Origin: Sinohyriopsis cumingii
Taxonomy: Eukaryota > Mollusca > Bivalvia > Unionida > Unionidae
Direction of reading: 5' to 3'
Assembly (NCBI GenBank): GCA_028554795.2
Contig: CM068827.1
Span: 135,872,371 to 135,936,370 of the forward strand
Length of the DNA: 64,000 nt
How positions within the stretch are numbered: the stretch's first letter is position 1; each line of letters opens with the position of its first letter. The position numbers and the translations under genes were made by a program. Of this stretch, positions 27,871 to 40,177 are shown piece after piece. The notes beneath the pieces were generated by a model, which had not been told where the DNA came from, searched no databases, and worked only from the letters and a program-made list of their open reading frames with translations.

Positions 27871-28265
27871 AGAGAGAAAGAGAGAAATGTTATTTAGCAC
27901 AATATTCATCAGATTTGACAGAGTTCTTGCCTATTCTATGCTTGAAAATTGGACGATGCATTTTTCTTCAAAGAAACCATTTTAATAGGGGCTTTTCTTA
28001 GAAAGTATCATCAAACTACAAACTTTGGACACGAGGTCAGGTAAATTTTCAGAACATACTGTTTGTAAAGTACCATGGGATAATGCAGTAAACTATGTAG
28101 TATAGTATGGTGGTGTTGGTATTAAATACATATGCATAAACACTGCAAATATGACTTTTATAAAATTGCAGGGGAAAATACACACTTATAACGACTTCGT
28201 GTACAAGCAGGGCCAGCTTCTTAACAGATTAAAAAGAACTGATCACAGCTACGTTATCTATGCAG

Positions 28266-28487
28266 GTCGACGGCAAGGTCATTCGTGTCCAGGGACATGC
28301 AGGCGAGAGTTTAATTGAAGCCAGCAAAGAACACGGAGCGGAATTCATCGTTACTGGGACTCGTGGACTCGGAACAATCCGTCGCACTATTCTGGGTAGT
28401 GTCAGCGATTACATTCTACATCACTCACGTGTACCTGTCCTCATCTGTAAACATTCGGATGAACAGTCAAGCCATGTCCAGAAGTGA
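28266..28487 (+). CDS. Universal stress protein, terminal exon C
   Basis: From acceptor TCTATGCAG in phase 0 this encodes 73 residues to TGA. It holds the diagnostic C-terminal half of the UspA fold: VDGKVIRVQGHAGESLIEAS, then AEFIVTGTRGLGTIRR and LGSVSDYILHHSRVPVLICK. The G-T-R-G-L-G ... G-S-V-S pattern is the family's ATP-phosphate-binding loop (G2xG9xG(S/T) type), so this is likely an ATP-binding member. These are cytosolic proteins linked to stress responses. Only the product family, not the paralogue, can be named. Confidence 0.85.
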   Translation, partial: VDGKVIRVQGHAGESLIEASKEHGAEFIVTGTRGLGTIRRTILGSVSDYILHHSRVPVLICKHSDEQSSHVQK

Positions 28488-29462
28488 CTTGTATGGATCA
28501 ATCATCGAAACAAAACGCATATAAGAATGACTCTGATAATCCTGTCTGCAGCAAGCTGTTAAATATATTATTACTAACATTGTATAAATGCATATGATTT
28601 TCAACTTACGTCAGTAATTGTTGTTATGACTTTCCATAAGTTTTATGAGCGAAGGTGACTAATTTCTTGTGATGTCAAAGACATCGCACGTGACAGCATG
28701 GAGATGCGTTGCGATGCAACGCGTGAGTGTTCTTAGCCATATATTGCACTCTATATAGTACGAGAAAATGTATTCACCTTATTCCACATGTGCTGTGGAT
28801 GGTGCTGTCCGGTATAGTTCAGAGAACTATACCAATGTAATTTCTTGTCTCTAACTCTACTTCTCACACTGGGTGTAACTTTCATTCGACTCCACTCAAG
28901 ATTAGATTCTACCAGGCCAGTTTGTGGATTGCATCTGTATCCCTAAAGAAGTCGTAAATCAGTTAAGTCTATGACTTAACAGCAGAGTGTAGTCCAGGCC
29001 TGACTCCACCTGAAAATCCATCCTGGATATTTCACTGTTTTGTAAAGTGTATTTCACTGCATACTACACACAATTACGCCGTTTTATAAACTAAAATATA
29101 GTGCTGCTTCTTCCAAACTATTTTATGGCTTTGTGTTTCTTTGATACAGAGTAGAAGTACAAAATTAGTATAATTGATTGTAGACCTTGGGTTGTTTATA
29201 TAAAAAAAATCAAACATTCCTTCTTAAATAGAAACACTTATTCTTGGTATGCATGCTTTGAATTTTGTAAAAACGCCTCATGGTGGAAGATTGAAGACGT
29301 TTATGTCCAACAGTGGTTCGAAATTTTCAGTATCAGATTTTTAACGTAACAAAAGAGCGGTTTTTCATTCATGTTTCTTGACAATCGTAAACCATTTAGA
29401 CACATCATTTCCTCCCTAGTTTTAATTGATATCCTTTGGCGCTGACCGATGTAGTCTAGTAC
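28488..29462. other. 3' flank of the stress protein gene
   Basis: Probable 3' UTR and intergenic DNA. No further ORF or repeat recognised. Confidence 0.5.
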
Positions 29463-30115
29463 TTAAGGTAGCACTGTACAATGTCGTATTTTGCGTACGG
29501 TTAGAATTTTAAAGAAAAAGTTTCCCTAGTTTTCCTCGCTGGTTATACTGCTTATTTTTAAAAAAAGACCATTCATTCATTAGATATTGTTAAAAGAAGT
29601 TTTAATTCCCTTTATGTTGGTGTATGATTGATAAATGCCATTTGCGTTCTAGAGTATACAACTTCGCCTTACTTAAAATGTGTACCAATAAAAAAATAAA
29701 ATCTAGCTCCGCTTGTTCATTTTCACTTCCTGGAGTTAAAAGTTAAATTGTAAAACAAAAAACGAGCCGATAACAATTATTTCTATATCTGATAAAGTTT
29801 GTAGTTCATTCATTACTCTTTCAGAAGCTGGTGTTGTCTATTCTGGCAAATGCATTTTCCCTATTTTAATAACTGCTAAAGATAGTGTATTTCAGACTAA
29901 TTCAGTCTGATTTTCGAGCATTTGGGATCAGCCATTTTGGTTAGCTATGTGCTTAGATCATGAACAGTTTCAACAAGTACAATATCCAAAGAAATATCAG
30001 CCTAAGTATATGAATGTAACATAGAGGTATGCCAACATCCTCTCCATTGTGTATGTTGCATATGCAAAAAAGTTCACCTTACGCATGTCCCTCTCAGAGA
30101 AGTCCATTGTGTGGT
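29463..30115 (+). repeat. Dispersed ~650-bp repeat, copy 1
   Basis: Homologous over its whole length with 60407-60985. Shared stretches include GGTTAGAATTTTAAAGAAAA, TGATTGATAAATG, TCATTTTCACTTCCTGGA and TCTCTCCATTGTG. No ORF and no terminal repeats seen. Uncharacterised transposon-like family. Confidence 0.8.
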
Positions 30116-30834
30116 ATCGTTGTTTACTTGCTAGTTCTAATTAATAACTGCTCCCCTTCGTAGCTGCAACGTTAGATAGGGACTGCTCTCGGAGGAAGGG
30201 GGCGCATCGATCTTTTATGGAAGCCTAATGATGTGTACTCAGACGTGTCTGAATAAATACTGTTTGTGTAACAGCTTGAGACTCTCTCGTTTTCATGACT
30301 GTAAAGCGCCGCCCATTAGAATGGACAGAGAGACAATAGGAAGAACAGTCACGAGGTGATCCTAGCAACAGATTCTGTCATTGGATAAATATTATTTTTG
30401 TGTGAATATTATCTAATCAAAAATCACCTATCAGGATTCGTCTGTGCTTGTGCATTTATACATTCTGTTCATTTTTGCATCCTTCGTGGTAGATTTTTGT
30501 ACAGTTCAATCACATTTCACGACGATTAACAACTTAATGTCCAAAAGGTTTACGTTCGTAACAGTTATATCCAGTGAACTAGAGATTTACATATTCAACA
30601 GAAATTGGAAAGAAAGCAATGAAGACGCCTGGAGTGTGCTTCAGAGTGAGGCTTGTTTCTTTTAGTGGAAATAAACGTTCTCTATCTTCCTCGGCGAGGC
30701 GGTTTTATTTTGTAAATCTATTCCGAGCATAAATACGAATGTTATCTTGCTGTTATAATTCTTGACCCCAAGTCCCTATCGTTTATGTTGAAATGGTGGC
30801 AACAAAACTTTAACTGTATATTAGTACGAGTACA

Positions 30835-30842
30835 CACACACA

Positions 30843-30901
<59 letters not shown>
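30835..30901. repeat. (CA)n(TA)n microsatellite
   Basis: Short CA run followed by about 25 TA units. Confidence 0.95.
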
Positions 30902-30903
<2 letters not shown>

Positions 30904-33616
30904 TTAACCACGTAAAACATCAAAACATCTAAAACCATTCTTCTTCAGCTGGAATACAAGGAGTCAGGATTGGTGCAAGAACCCTTCATAGTCTCTATAT
31001 GACGAAGCGACTTCTGACTGGCAACCCCCACCTCCACCCCAACCCCCTCATGAAACAATGCATTACCTTCCGTAAAAGGATGTAGATACCGACGGACAGA
31101 GGCTTAGACACAACGTCGGACACGACCGATCACATTATGCCCGCAAAGGTGCAGATAAAAAAGACTTTTTTAAATCTACATATTAAGATGTAATATTGTT
31201 TTGTTTGTTTAGTTTTCACTGGCAATATGGCTGTGTGCAACCGCCTTGCTCGCCTTGTCCTAAGGCCGGTCATGTGAATTTTATACGAAGGAATAATAAT
31301 AACAAGTCCGCATAACGGGACGTGTATAGGGCCGACTTCACAACCCTTATGTTATTGATATATAGGATTAATTTGTTCTACATATTTCAGTTATGACCTA
31401 GATTTTATAACAAGATGTGTGTCATGTTGAAATAAATTAAGTCAAATTTTTGAAAAATGCATACCTACTGACAATGACCTATTTGTTTCACTGATGTCCA
31501 GTCATCGATATGTGCCATGTACTCTAATACCAAGTTGTCACATGCCAGCTGTGCAGTATATCGAACCTATTGTTTAATACAAACAACTCAGATACAGAGA
31601 TGTCCATGATTACAACGCGACACGTTGCCCTCATTGTTCACAAGATACTGTGAGATCACATGCTATGTCCTGCACAACTCAGGTAAATCCTACGGATCGG
31701 TTGGGAACATCGCTCTGCCATTTCTCTCAGATTGTGAAATACCCTCAGCAGTATATGTAGGAATATACATCAATTTGACGACAGCAAAATATGCCATGAC
31801 AGCAAAGGCCGACAATATTCCAAATGCGACTTTAGTTTTCTTCTACCACCATACTGTACCATGTGAATAAGAGTAGTTCAGAATATCTCAATGGCGACGA
31901 ATTTTATCTGAGTGTTTTTTCTCGATGGAAAAAGGCCGAAGATGTTTCGACTGTTCTACGAATCATACCTCGAACGTATATCGATGACTGCCATTCAAAC
32001 CACCTCGGTTATTTATAAAATTATGATTGACCGAGAAGACGCGAATGCATCTAACTATTTGTATTTAGCTTCAAAACTTCTCAGCCATTCCTTTGGTCTG
32101 TGAATCGTAGAAATAACCCAGATAGTTCGAATTGATTGCGGTTTCATTTTTTGTCAAAGAGATTTCCGGCAAGCAAAATGTATGATATGTTTTTGTAAAT
32201 TACTGCGCAATTATATTTAGTCTCTCAGAACTAGCTGAGATGGTCCGAATGATGTTGCGGACGGTTACAATTTAACTGGCCTCTTACTTGAAAAGGTTCA
32301 TTTTCTAAACTCTTTGACTGTTAAGAATGGCGGAGACCAAGCGAAGCACAGTTATTATAGTAATGGATGGGAACAAGTACTCCTAATATGCATACCATTA
32401 TAAATTATTCTTTTCAATAAGACTCGTGAGGCAGTATGTATTATATTATGCAAATATCCGTCCATCTGTCTATTATTGGTTTTTGTTTCTGAACAATAAC
32501 GTTTGTTCCAAACAACTTGCCTCGACCCGACTTTATTGATTAATTACAGTTAGAATATGGAAGAAACTTTTTGATTCAAGTGGATTTATAAATAAATTAA
32601 TCAATCAATGCTGTATGTTACAAATCAATGTCAAGTTCACAGTGACTCGCCGATTACAAATTGTTCCCGCTCAATACTAATAGCTCTAGATTGCCGATTG
32701 CTTACATTGACGAAATTTTGTGGCTGTCTCGTATTTACAGCAGGCAAGACACCTCTTTATTCTATTGGATTTATAAATAAATGTGACATCGCAGTTTTTT
32801 TTAGACATTTCATCAGTAATGACTTAGCTCATCCGTGTAAATGTATATACAGGATCGCCGTTACTATGGATACAATTTGTAAGCCATGTAAACATTGGTT
32901 TATTCGCATTCAAGAATAGAAAGTGATGTGATCTGGTAAACTTTATAATAGGCCGATAAATCAGCCCAACACCTATATTGATATTGACTGATGGTATAGG
33001 AGCTGATATCGCATATTTATTAAAACCCGCAAAAATCGGCGCCACTCTTGTCTGAGCGCATATGTGTATATTTTATATACTTACCGGTATTTCTCGCGCC
33101 AGTTGAGCTACCGTCGGCTGAAGGGTTCTTTTGGTGATATGTACATACTATTTCTGGATCAAGTCATTTGTTTGGCGACTTGTAAATCCACGTGGAATAA
33201 CACAACCCTCTGCCCTGTGGCCATTTTGAATTTAGCGCTAGATATAACCGTTTCCAAGTACCGGTAGGCTTAAGTGTCTAAACTGCACGCTGGTTTGTAT
33301 GCAGCAAATTTGCACATTTTAATAAACAGGTGACATCATGCACACATATTATCTATCAGTATCAACACAGATTTATGGGTTTGATTTATCGGACAAACCT
33401 TAGAACGGCGCATCTTTGAACTGACAGGTGTACTAACTATATCTCGCGAAGGAAGGTGCAAAAATATATCTCCCTTCCTAATTTTTTCAAAAGTATTTCA
33501 TTTTATATAAAAATGCACCTGCTTTGGGAAATAGAAAGCGCATAATAAAGAATTACATAGAGATACGCTGGGGTATTCAGATTGGTACTGCATGTGTATA
33601 ACTATATGTAAGTTTG

Positions 33617-33724
<108 letters not shown>

Positions 33725-35015
33725 GTGTGCTACTTATCCTAATATGGATCCGAACATTTATTTATTCCTTTACTACCTCGCACCACATACAGTGCTTGCT
33801 TTGGATCATTATAGTTCTTACACATTCGAAGTATCATTCAATTTTCTTTATACATTTCACCTGCTCCACGAAATAGTACTTTTTTGTACTTGTTTCTGGA
33901 AAGGCTATTCCAAGTTAGAATAACTTCTGCCTGACCCAATTTTTTGCTTTCCTGATATATGCAACAAAATATGTTTAAAACCAAGCCAGCTAAAATTAAT
34001 TATACTAGTTTTGTTGCGTTACGTGCAGCTCACGCTTTTGTCAGGTTAAATGATTTTCAAATTCGGAGGAAAGCTTTATTTTCACATGGCAATAAATAAA
34101 ATGTCGCAAGACTATGTATATGGTTCAGAGCAAGCCAGACTGTAACTGTTCGAGGCATTTCCTGCCGCATTCTCAGTAACCATTGCTATCAGAATCATTT
34201 TTTCTACAGTAGTGCGATAAATCAGACCCCCCGCTTCTCCAACTTTGCTGATACTGATGGACGATTTGAGGGTAATATATTACCTGTTCATAAATCGGGA
34301 AATCTTTGCAGACATACCTGTCCGCTACACATTTTAGACACTTACTGTGTAACAGACATTCATTTACGCATGAGCCATGGTAGCATAGGCTGTGGATTCA
34401 GTCTGTATGTGACAGATAAGGGGGCAGGAGCCAGTTTTTATGTACAAATTTAATACCGCAATCAGCGACCTAGTATAAAAAATCCTAAAAAATCAAATAC
34501 ACAAGTGAGATCAAAAAGGACCGTATTTTTAGATACCTATATTAAAACAAAGCATAAGAATAGTATTCACTTGACCAGAGAAGTCAATGGCAGTTCATAG
34601 CAGAAGAAGTTTATGCACCCCAACCCCTATTTTATACATGCATTTTTCACATCCAAAGGCCATTTTTGACAGCATGTGGTGCTCACAGTGCAAACGCAAG
34701 CTCTTTCCCTGGATGAAAATTTTGAAAAACATTGTCTGCTAAATAGTTTGTTGCAATTCAGAATAGTTGTCATCCAAGCCGTTTTTGAGATACTCTACTT
34801 GCTTTGAACCCACGTGTCTACTGCTATGGGAGGCTAGCTCTTCTTCCTAGCCGACTATTGGTATTTCACTATCAACATACTGCAGAGCAGCTATGGAAGG
34901 TGTACATGCCTGACATCAGTTTCAAGAACAACACAAGCCCGAAACACCTAGTTCACAAATATGTCCATATCTATAAACAGTAAACAATAATAGCTGAAAA
35001 AGTCACACCATAGCC

Positions 35016-35067
35016 TTAAGTTAAGAAATTTGCCAGGGTCCAATTTACGAAACTGGACCCGGCCACC
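35016..35067 (+). repeat. 52-bp palindrome-bearing dispersed repeat, copy 1
   Basis: Contains the inverted repeat GGGTCCA ... TGGACCC. It recurs as the reverse complement at 62942-62993 with only a few mismatches. Possibly the end of a small DNA transposon. Confidence 0.7.
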
Positions 35068-37022
35068 TAAAATGACATGTAGACATCTGTTGAAGGCCGT
35101 GTTTGATTCAGACCCTCTAACTCCTCCGTCCAGCTGATATCACAGCTTAACCCATGTGGCGTGAACTGCAAGAGCTTGTGCCATTGACTCTGAAAAAAAG
35201 AGAGATGATTTTGTGGAAATATCAGAATTCACACAATATTGTTTGTCGTTATCTGCTAATAATAACCTTAATGATTATGTATATGCTTGAGACCCTTATC
35301 CTATTAAATAAACTGTACATAACGGGCATGACTTGGACTGTGCCCATTAAAACTTGTAGGTTTGGAAAGCTCAAAATTTTCAGACTGACTTTATCTTCTG
35401 TCCGTTTAAATTATTATTTGGTACTAAAAAGTCTTGGCTTATAAACCATGCGATACCATCAGCGGAAATATCCATGTTTAACATGCTTATGATCGTAATA
35501 TGTTATGTCGCAACGGAATACACTCCGATGCCCCATATTCCGAACACAGATTTTCTTTTCTGATGAACACTGTCGGAACACAGGTCGTTCCACCAATGAT
35601 CGAAAATAAACTTCAGAAACTTTAAAATTTTGGGTGTTTTATTTATTATTTATTTATTTTAAATCGATTACTTCTATTTACGTATTATATGATTGTGGGA
35701 CCCTTACGATAATTATTTACATCCGCAATCGAAGAGGTCAACAACATGCAATTACTGCTCATCTCCAAAATTGAGTTTGACAACAAAGTGCTCCAAAGAG
35801 CATGGGCAGTTCTGCGCTTTACATGCTAAAACACATGTTAAAACATTTATGAAGAATTTTCCATGGTTCAAATTACATCGAAGACATATCAGTATAACCG
35901 TATTGAGTCATCATAATAAACAAAGTAACGCAATCAAGCATGGAACAGTTTTGTTAGGCTCTTAGTATGCTGTCAGGCAAGCTTCATTTTAGTGGGGATG
36001 ATATAAAAAGAAATGTACAGTGCGTCGACAGATTCCAGATGCACGTCACGTACCGGCAATGGTACAGAGTGGGACATACTAGGATAGCTGCCATTACATA
36101 TATATGTACCTTATTTACCAAATGACGCATTGAGTTCATTATACATCATCATAGCGTTCATTACATGCGACACAGCTGAGATATCTCATTCTTGGTCTAG
36201 ACATTTCCAAAACTTTTATGTTACTGGAAAATTACTTGTGCAAATAACCCCATAAAGATATCATAGTGATTTTGACATCGTTATACTTTTTCATTGGGTA
36301 CTTTAGTGAGTGAACTGAGTTCTGCGCCGTTATCCCAATTTGCACACGCTGTAGCACCTCATCCAAACCCCACGAGATGTACTGATTGGTCAACACTGAC
36401 ATCACATTGTGCGTGTACTGTACTCAGTATGGTGGTACGGAATAACTTGGGACAAACGCTGTTGTAACGATATTCCCTCTTGGTAAAGAGGGGTGGTTAA
36501 TTAGATTGGGTTATCGTTATCTAGAAGACGACCTCCCTCGATTGTATTGCCCGGTGTGAGTGGAGAGATAAAACATCAACAGAGAACTGAGCATAACTAT
36601 TGAGAAGAAATAAGACAATACGAGTCCCCATTTAGACAAGAGATTAACAATGTAGTCAATGACATAAACTAATAGTGTCAGATTCAATTCAAACAAATTT
36701 ACGTTACAGAATTTCAATGACAGTGTTCTATTATTGATTCATTTTATCATGATAACGAGAGTGGTGAAACGAGCACAATGTCCACGCCTGATTTGCATCG
36801 CCTAGCGTCTCTTTCCATCTTCGCCTCCGTGTATCCCACGTCTTCCCACCTCCACGTGTATACGTTTGATCTTTCTTGATCCTTCTATCCTAACCGCTTG
36901 ATCTCTTATCCGGACTTCCATCTTTCGGACTGTCCCAGACTGTTCCAGAGAGCTGTTTCCCTTAATGTTGTTCTTTCCAAGAAAATGTGCGTCCTGGTAC
37001 TAAAGGCCGGTTTTTGCCTACA
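35068..37022. other. Non-coding host DNA with possible transposon debris
   Basis: No intact gene. An ORF at 35693-35965 has a Cys/His pattern (CNYC ... KC ... CALH) that might be a decayed transposase tail; the evidence is weak. Confidence 0.4.
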
Positions 37023-37624
37023 AGACAGCCATCTGGTCCCCTTACTTGTCTTAACGACACAACTTATTCAGAGCTTGCTTCGAAGTCCCATTGAAACGCT
37101 CTACTAGACCATTGTACTGCGGGTGATACGGGTGCCCAATAGAAAGTAACCGGTTCACCTCTTCCATCAACTGGCAGGCAAACTGCGTCTCTTGGTCAGT
37201 TAGTATCTCTTCAGGAACACCAACTCTAGACCAAACTCCTAACGAAGCCTCAGCGACCGTAACTGAATTATTGTTTTTCAACACAACAGCTTTCGGGTAT
37301 CGGGTAGCGTAATCAACAATCGTTAACACACAACGATTACCACTTTCTGATGCAGGCTTTATCGGACCTATCCAGTCCATCGCCATCCTCAAGAAAGGTT
37401 CATCAGTCAGAGGGGTGGTTCCTAATGGCACTGGGTGATGTGAGGTCTTAGGTGCCACCCGCTGATACGTGTCACACGACAGACAAAACCAACGTACATC
37501 CCCATAAACACCTGGCCTGTAGAATTTCCTCACTAACCTAAATCTCGTCTTTGTCACACCCATGTGGCTACCAAGTAGACTCTCATGTGCTAGACAGCCA
37601 CCTGGTCCCTTACTTGTCTTAACG
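37023..37624. repeat. 35-bp direct repeats bracketing the integrase fragment
   Basis: AGACAGCCATCTGGTCCCC followed by TTACTTGTCTTAACGA at 37023-37057 recurs with two differences at about 37592-37624, on both sides of the integrase ORF. Confidence 0.75.
37051..37563 (-). pseudogene. Ty3/gypsy-type integrase fragment
   Basis: A 170-codon ORF covers part of a retrotransposon integrase. It has a C..C zinc-binding remnant (FCLSCDTYQR), the catalytic-core start MAMDWIGPI with the first Asp, the strand LTIVDYATRYP, the second Asp in EILTDQETQF, and HPQYNGLVERFN with the catalytic Glu. No reverse transcriptase, RNase H or gag is nearby and no LTR was recognised, so this is a truncated element rather than a working gene. 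Confidence 0.85.
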
Positions 37625-39327
37625 AGAAAGAACTACTCTTTAGTTTTCCCCAGAGTCATAAGAGTCTCGCTCCTCTTGCGGGACTTTCGGACTGAGGAAA
37701 TTCGTCCAAAGTAGTTACTTTCAATTCAACATTTCTTCTAAGAATTACGCCTTAAGTTAAACTGACCAATCGTAATCAGCCGTTCCTAATTGCTTCCCCA
37801 AGATAATTATTACTTCCGCCAGATTTTGACAGCTTAGCGAATCTGAGAAATACGACACATACCAACTTCCTTTTAATAAATGAATATTCGACATGACGTT
37901 CCCATTATGCGGATATGGTCGGCATCTTAATGTTTACTTTCCCAGGACAGCTTTGCGATGCCCGGGTTAATTCCAAATTAGCCACATATGCTGGCCTCTC
38001 CTTTTCCCAAGATATTTAACAACTGACATGGGAAAAGGTCGCAGTAACTCGTCACATAAAACTTTGCTGGCTTAACTGTACTAAAATTTTAATGCACAAT
38101 GTATTCAATTTTAAGGTTCAATACTTATTCAAAATTTGACACATTACAGTTGTCCTCCAAAAATATACAATTTCTTTGAATCGGCAGATTACAAGCTTAA
38201 GTAGTTTTAAGTGGTCTCAAAAATACACATGTTTCAAGCGGGAAAAGTGCTGTATACTTTAAAAGTGTTTCATTCAAATAATAATAGTCTCGTCGAGAAA
38301 TTAGAAAAAGAGAAGACTCTGCAAACGTTGTGTATCACTGCCGCAAGCCATTAAGAACGTGTAGTGCTTGATTAAAGTTTTTAGCAATGAATTTAACAAA
38401 AAATAAGAATAAATGGTTAGTTGCTGGTTGTATTCTTTAGGTTTTAAAGGTAGACTACCGTTTTATAAGAAGAACGTGTGGTGGGTTCTTGAGCGCAGTA
38501 CCAAGCATAAATCTGGCACCTTGCAGGCTTGAGCGCAGTACCAAGTCTAGATGAGTCTACCTGCAGGCTTGAACGCAGTACCAAGTCCAGATGAGGCTAC
38601 CTGCAGGCTTGGGCAGATAGAATAGACTTTATGTGATCTCCCGCATTTCTTCAAAGGTGACTGTATACGGAGGCAACTGTTTGTAATAAGGTGCGTCCCG
38701 TGATGGTATTCATGCTGGGAAGGTCTTGGACTTTACTGCTACGAGTCTTGCACGGGTAAACAGGACACCTTCGCTGGTACCGTTCAAGTTTATACAGAAT
38801 TTATTTTGCCTTTCACTACATGAATTATTTCCAAGGGAAAATACTCTCTTGGGATATGAAATCATCGCGACTTTCATAAATTGTATATTATGAATTCCAT
38901 GTCCTGTACATCTTGGTCGTTATCCAATCTGTATACTGAACACATCAAATTTCGAGCACCATAATATCGGCTACTTTCTTCGAATGAGTTAATGATGTAG
39001 CCAGTCAAGTATTTAAATCAAAACAATAGTATTAAATCCTGACTGTAATAAGAATAATAAGTGAAATTTACATAAGACAATAGTTACATTGTTATTTTTA
39101 GCATTGCCCTCACAAGTCATGTTTTTTCTCGCACTGTATGTTTGACTTTTTATTTATTTTTTAAGCCTGCATTCTGCTGTATGACGATGGGTCGGGAATA
39201 TATTTTAGGGAAGACACTGGAAGCAGTTTCGTGAATGAGCGGTTTATCTAAAAATGTAATTGAGCGATGAATAAATCTGACACCAATATCGTGCGTATAA
39301 AGTCCAGAAATGGGTTTAACAGAATGA
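37625..39327. other. Non-coding flank left of element 2
   Basis: AT-rich host DNA. It contains a roughly 46-bp minisatellite at 38487-38612 and otherwise nothing recognisable up to the target-site duplication. Confidence 0.5.
38487..38612. repeat. ~46-bp minisatellite, three copies
   Basis: Three units with GAGCGCAGTACCAAG and ACCTGCAGGCTTG (or TTGCAGGCTTG). Confidence 0.8.
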
Positions 39328-39333
39328 TGCGAA
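39328..39333. repeat. Target-site duplication, left copy
   Basis: TGCGAA immediately before the first base of the element. The same six bases follow its last base at 59527-59532. Six bp is the diagnostic length for Polinton integration. Confidence 0.93.
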
Positions 39334-39625
39334 AGTAGTGAAAGGGGTCACCCTAGCGACAATGGAAATTAGCATTACAGAGACCCCTGGGTCACTCTAG
39401 CGACAATGGAAATTTAACATGGAGAAAAATCGTGGGTCACTCTGGCGACAAGGGGAATTTAACATGGGAAAAAACCCTGGGTCACTCTAGCGACAAGGGA
39501 AATTGAATATGGGATTTTTTTTAAAATTTTTTTTAAAAAAATTTTTTTTAAAAAAGGGGTAGGCAATTCAAAGACTATCTCTTTTCGAGAAATATGGCTG
39601 GCCCTGAAAAGGGCCTTTGGGTTTT
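39334..39625. repeat. Left terminal inverted repeat of element 2
   Basis: Begins AGTAGTGAAAGGGGTCACC. It holds four roughly 47-bp units (core GGGTCACTCTAGCGACAA), an alternating T-run/A-run tract (39516-39555), and a histone-type stem-loop at its inner edge. The match to the right end stops after CCTTTGGGTTTT. Confidence 0.95.
39577..39619 (-). terminator. Histone-type 3' stem-loop in left TIR
   Basis: Minus strand: CCCAAA, GGCCCT-TTTC-AGGGCC (39600-39615), AGCCA, then CTCGAAAAGAGATAG (39575-39589). The stem starts about 20 nt after the stop of the 127-aa gene. Stem, loop and both flanks fit the metazoan histone mRNA consensus; the purine box fits a U7-type downstream element. Confidence 0.82.
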
Positions 39626-39634
39626 CTTCTTCTT

Positions 39635-40018
39635 CTAATTTCTTCTTTTCCTCCACCAAGTTCTTATTTTATCTCCTACACTCTTCTTCTCTTTCTTTTT
39701 TTTCTTCTCCTCTTCTTTCTTCTTCTCTTCCTCCTCTTCTTTCTTCCTCTTTTCATTTTCTTCTTCTTTTTCAATTTTTTCATTCCATTCTCTCATCCTT
39801 ATCCTTTCCTCTTCATCCTCCTTTTCCTCCTTGATTTCTTTCAACAGATCACTAATGATTACCTTCATTTTCCGTAAATTGTTTATCTCCATCTTCACTC
39901 GATGGGGACTATATGAGTAGTGATCCTCGTTTAGGTTAACCAACATTTGCTCAAACATTCCTAAATTGTCCATAACGTTTTGCAATTTTTCCATTTTGTT
40001 AAGGTGGTTTGACGCCAT
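39635..40018 (-). CDS. Lys/Glu-rich coiled-coil protein, left-end paralogue 1
   Basis: A 127-aa protein with start ATG 40016-40018. The N-terminal 50 residues are moderately hydrophobic (MASNHLNKMEKLQNVMDNLG), then a long charged coiled coil of E/K runs, ending VGDKIRTWWRKRRN with an Arg/Lys tail. It appears paralogous to the proteins at 40441 and 41243: the same size, an N-terminal M-x-S-x-L/I-x-K pattern, a charged middle and a near-identical upstream promoter block. It is the outermost left gene and its transcript would end in the stem-loop of the TIR. No known family recognised. Low-complexity sequence limits any functional claim. Confidence 0.65.
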   Translation of the reverse strand: MASNHLNKMEKLQNVMDNLGMFEQMLVNLNEDHYSYSPHRVKMEINNLRKMKVIISDLLKEIKEEKEDEEERIRMREWNEKIEKEEENEKRKKEEEEEKKKEEEKKKKKEKKSVGDKIRTWWRKRRN

Positions 40019-40067
40019 CTTCTTTGTATTCTGTGCAGAATGGTTTGAACAACGAATACTGTGGGTT

Positions 40068-40177
40068 CTTATACGAAAAGCGCGAACGTGAAGGAAAACA
40101 TCCCCCTAAAACATAAAATGGACCTTACCTAGATGATGACCCAACATCGCGCGTACGTGAAGGAAAACATCCCCCTA
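40068..40177 (-). promoter_or_regulatory. Promoter block of left-end gene 1
   Basis: On the minus strand, TATAAG lies about 50 nt upstream of the ATG. Directly upstream is a conserved block (plus strand AAAGCGCGAACGTGAAGG then AAAACATCCCC), and a second copy of it at 40148-40177. The same block sits upstream of the two sister genes. Confidence 0.65.

Larger units (their letters stand above)
24980..28265. other. Intron between exons B and C
   Basis: A 3.3-kb AT-rich intron with a roughly 60-bp minisatellite (26395-26622), a CA microsatellite (27341-27379) and an inverted SINE (27619-27870). No additional exon seen. Confidence 0.6.

Noticed and set aside
31625..33267. 60-100-codon ORFs in AT-rich host DNA
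   Set aside because: No domain, splice context or repeat homology supports them.
39600..39615. The GGCCCT/AGGGCC hairpin as a bacterial-type intrinsic terminator
   Set aside because: The context is a eukaryotic element. The conserved CAAA/ACCCA flanks, fixed TTTC loop and downstream purine box fit a histone-type signal, while a terminator would need only a stem and U-tract.
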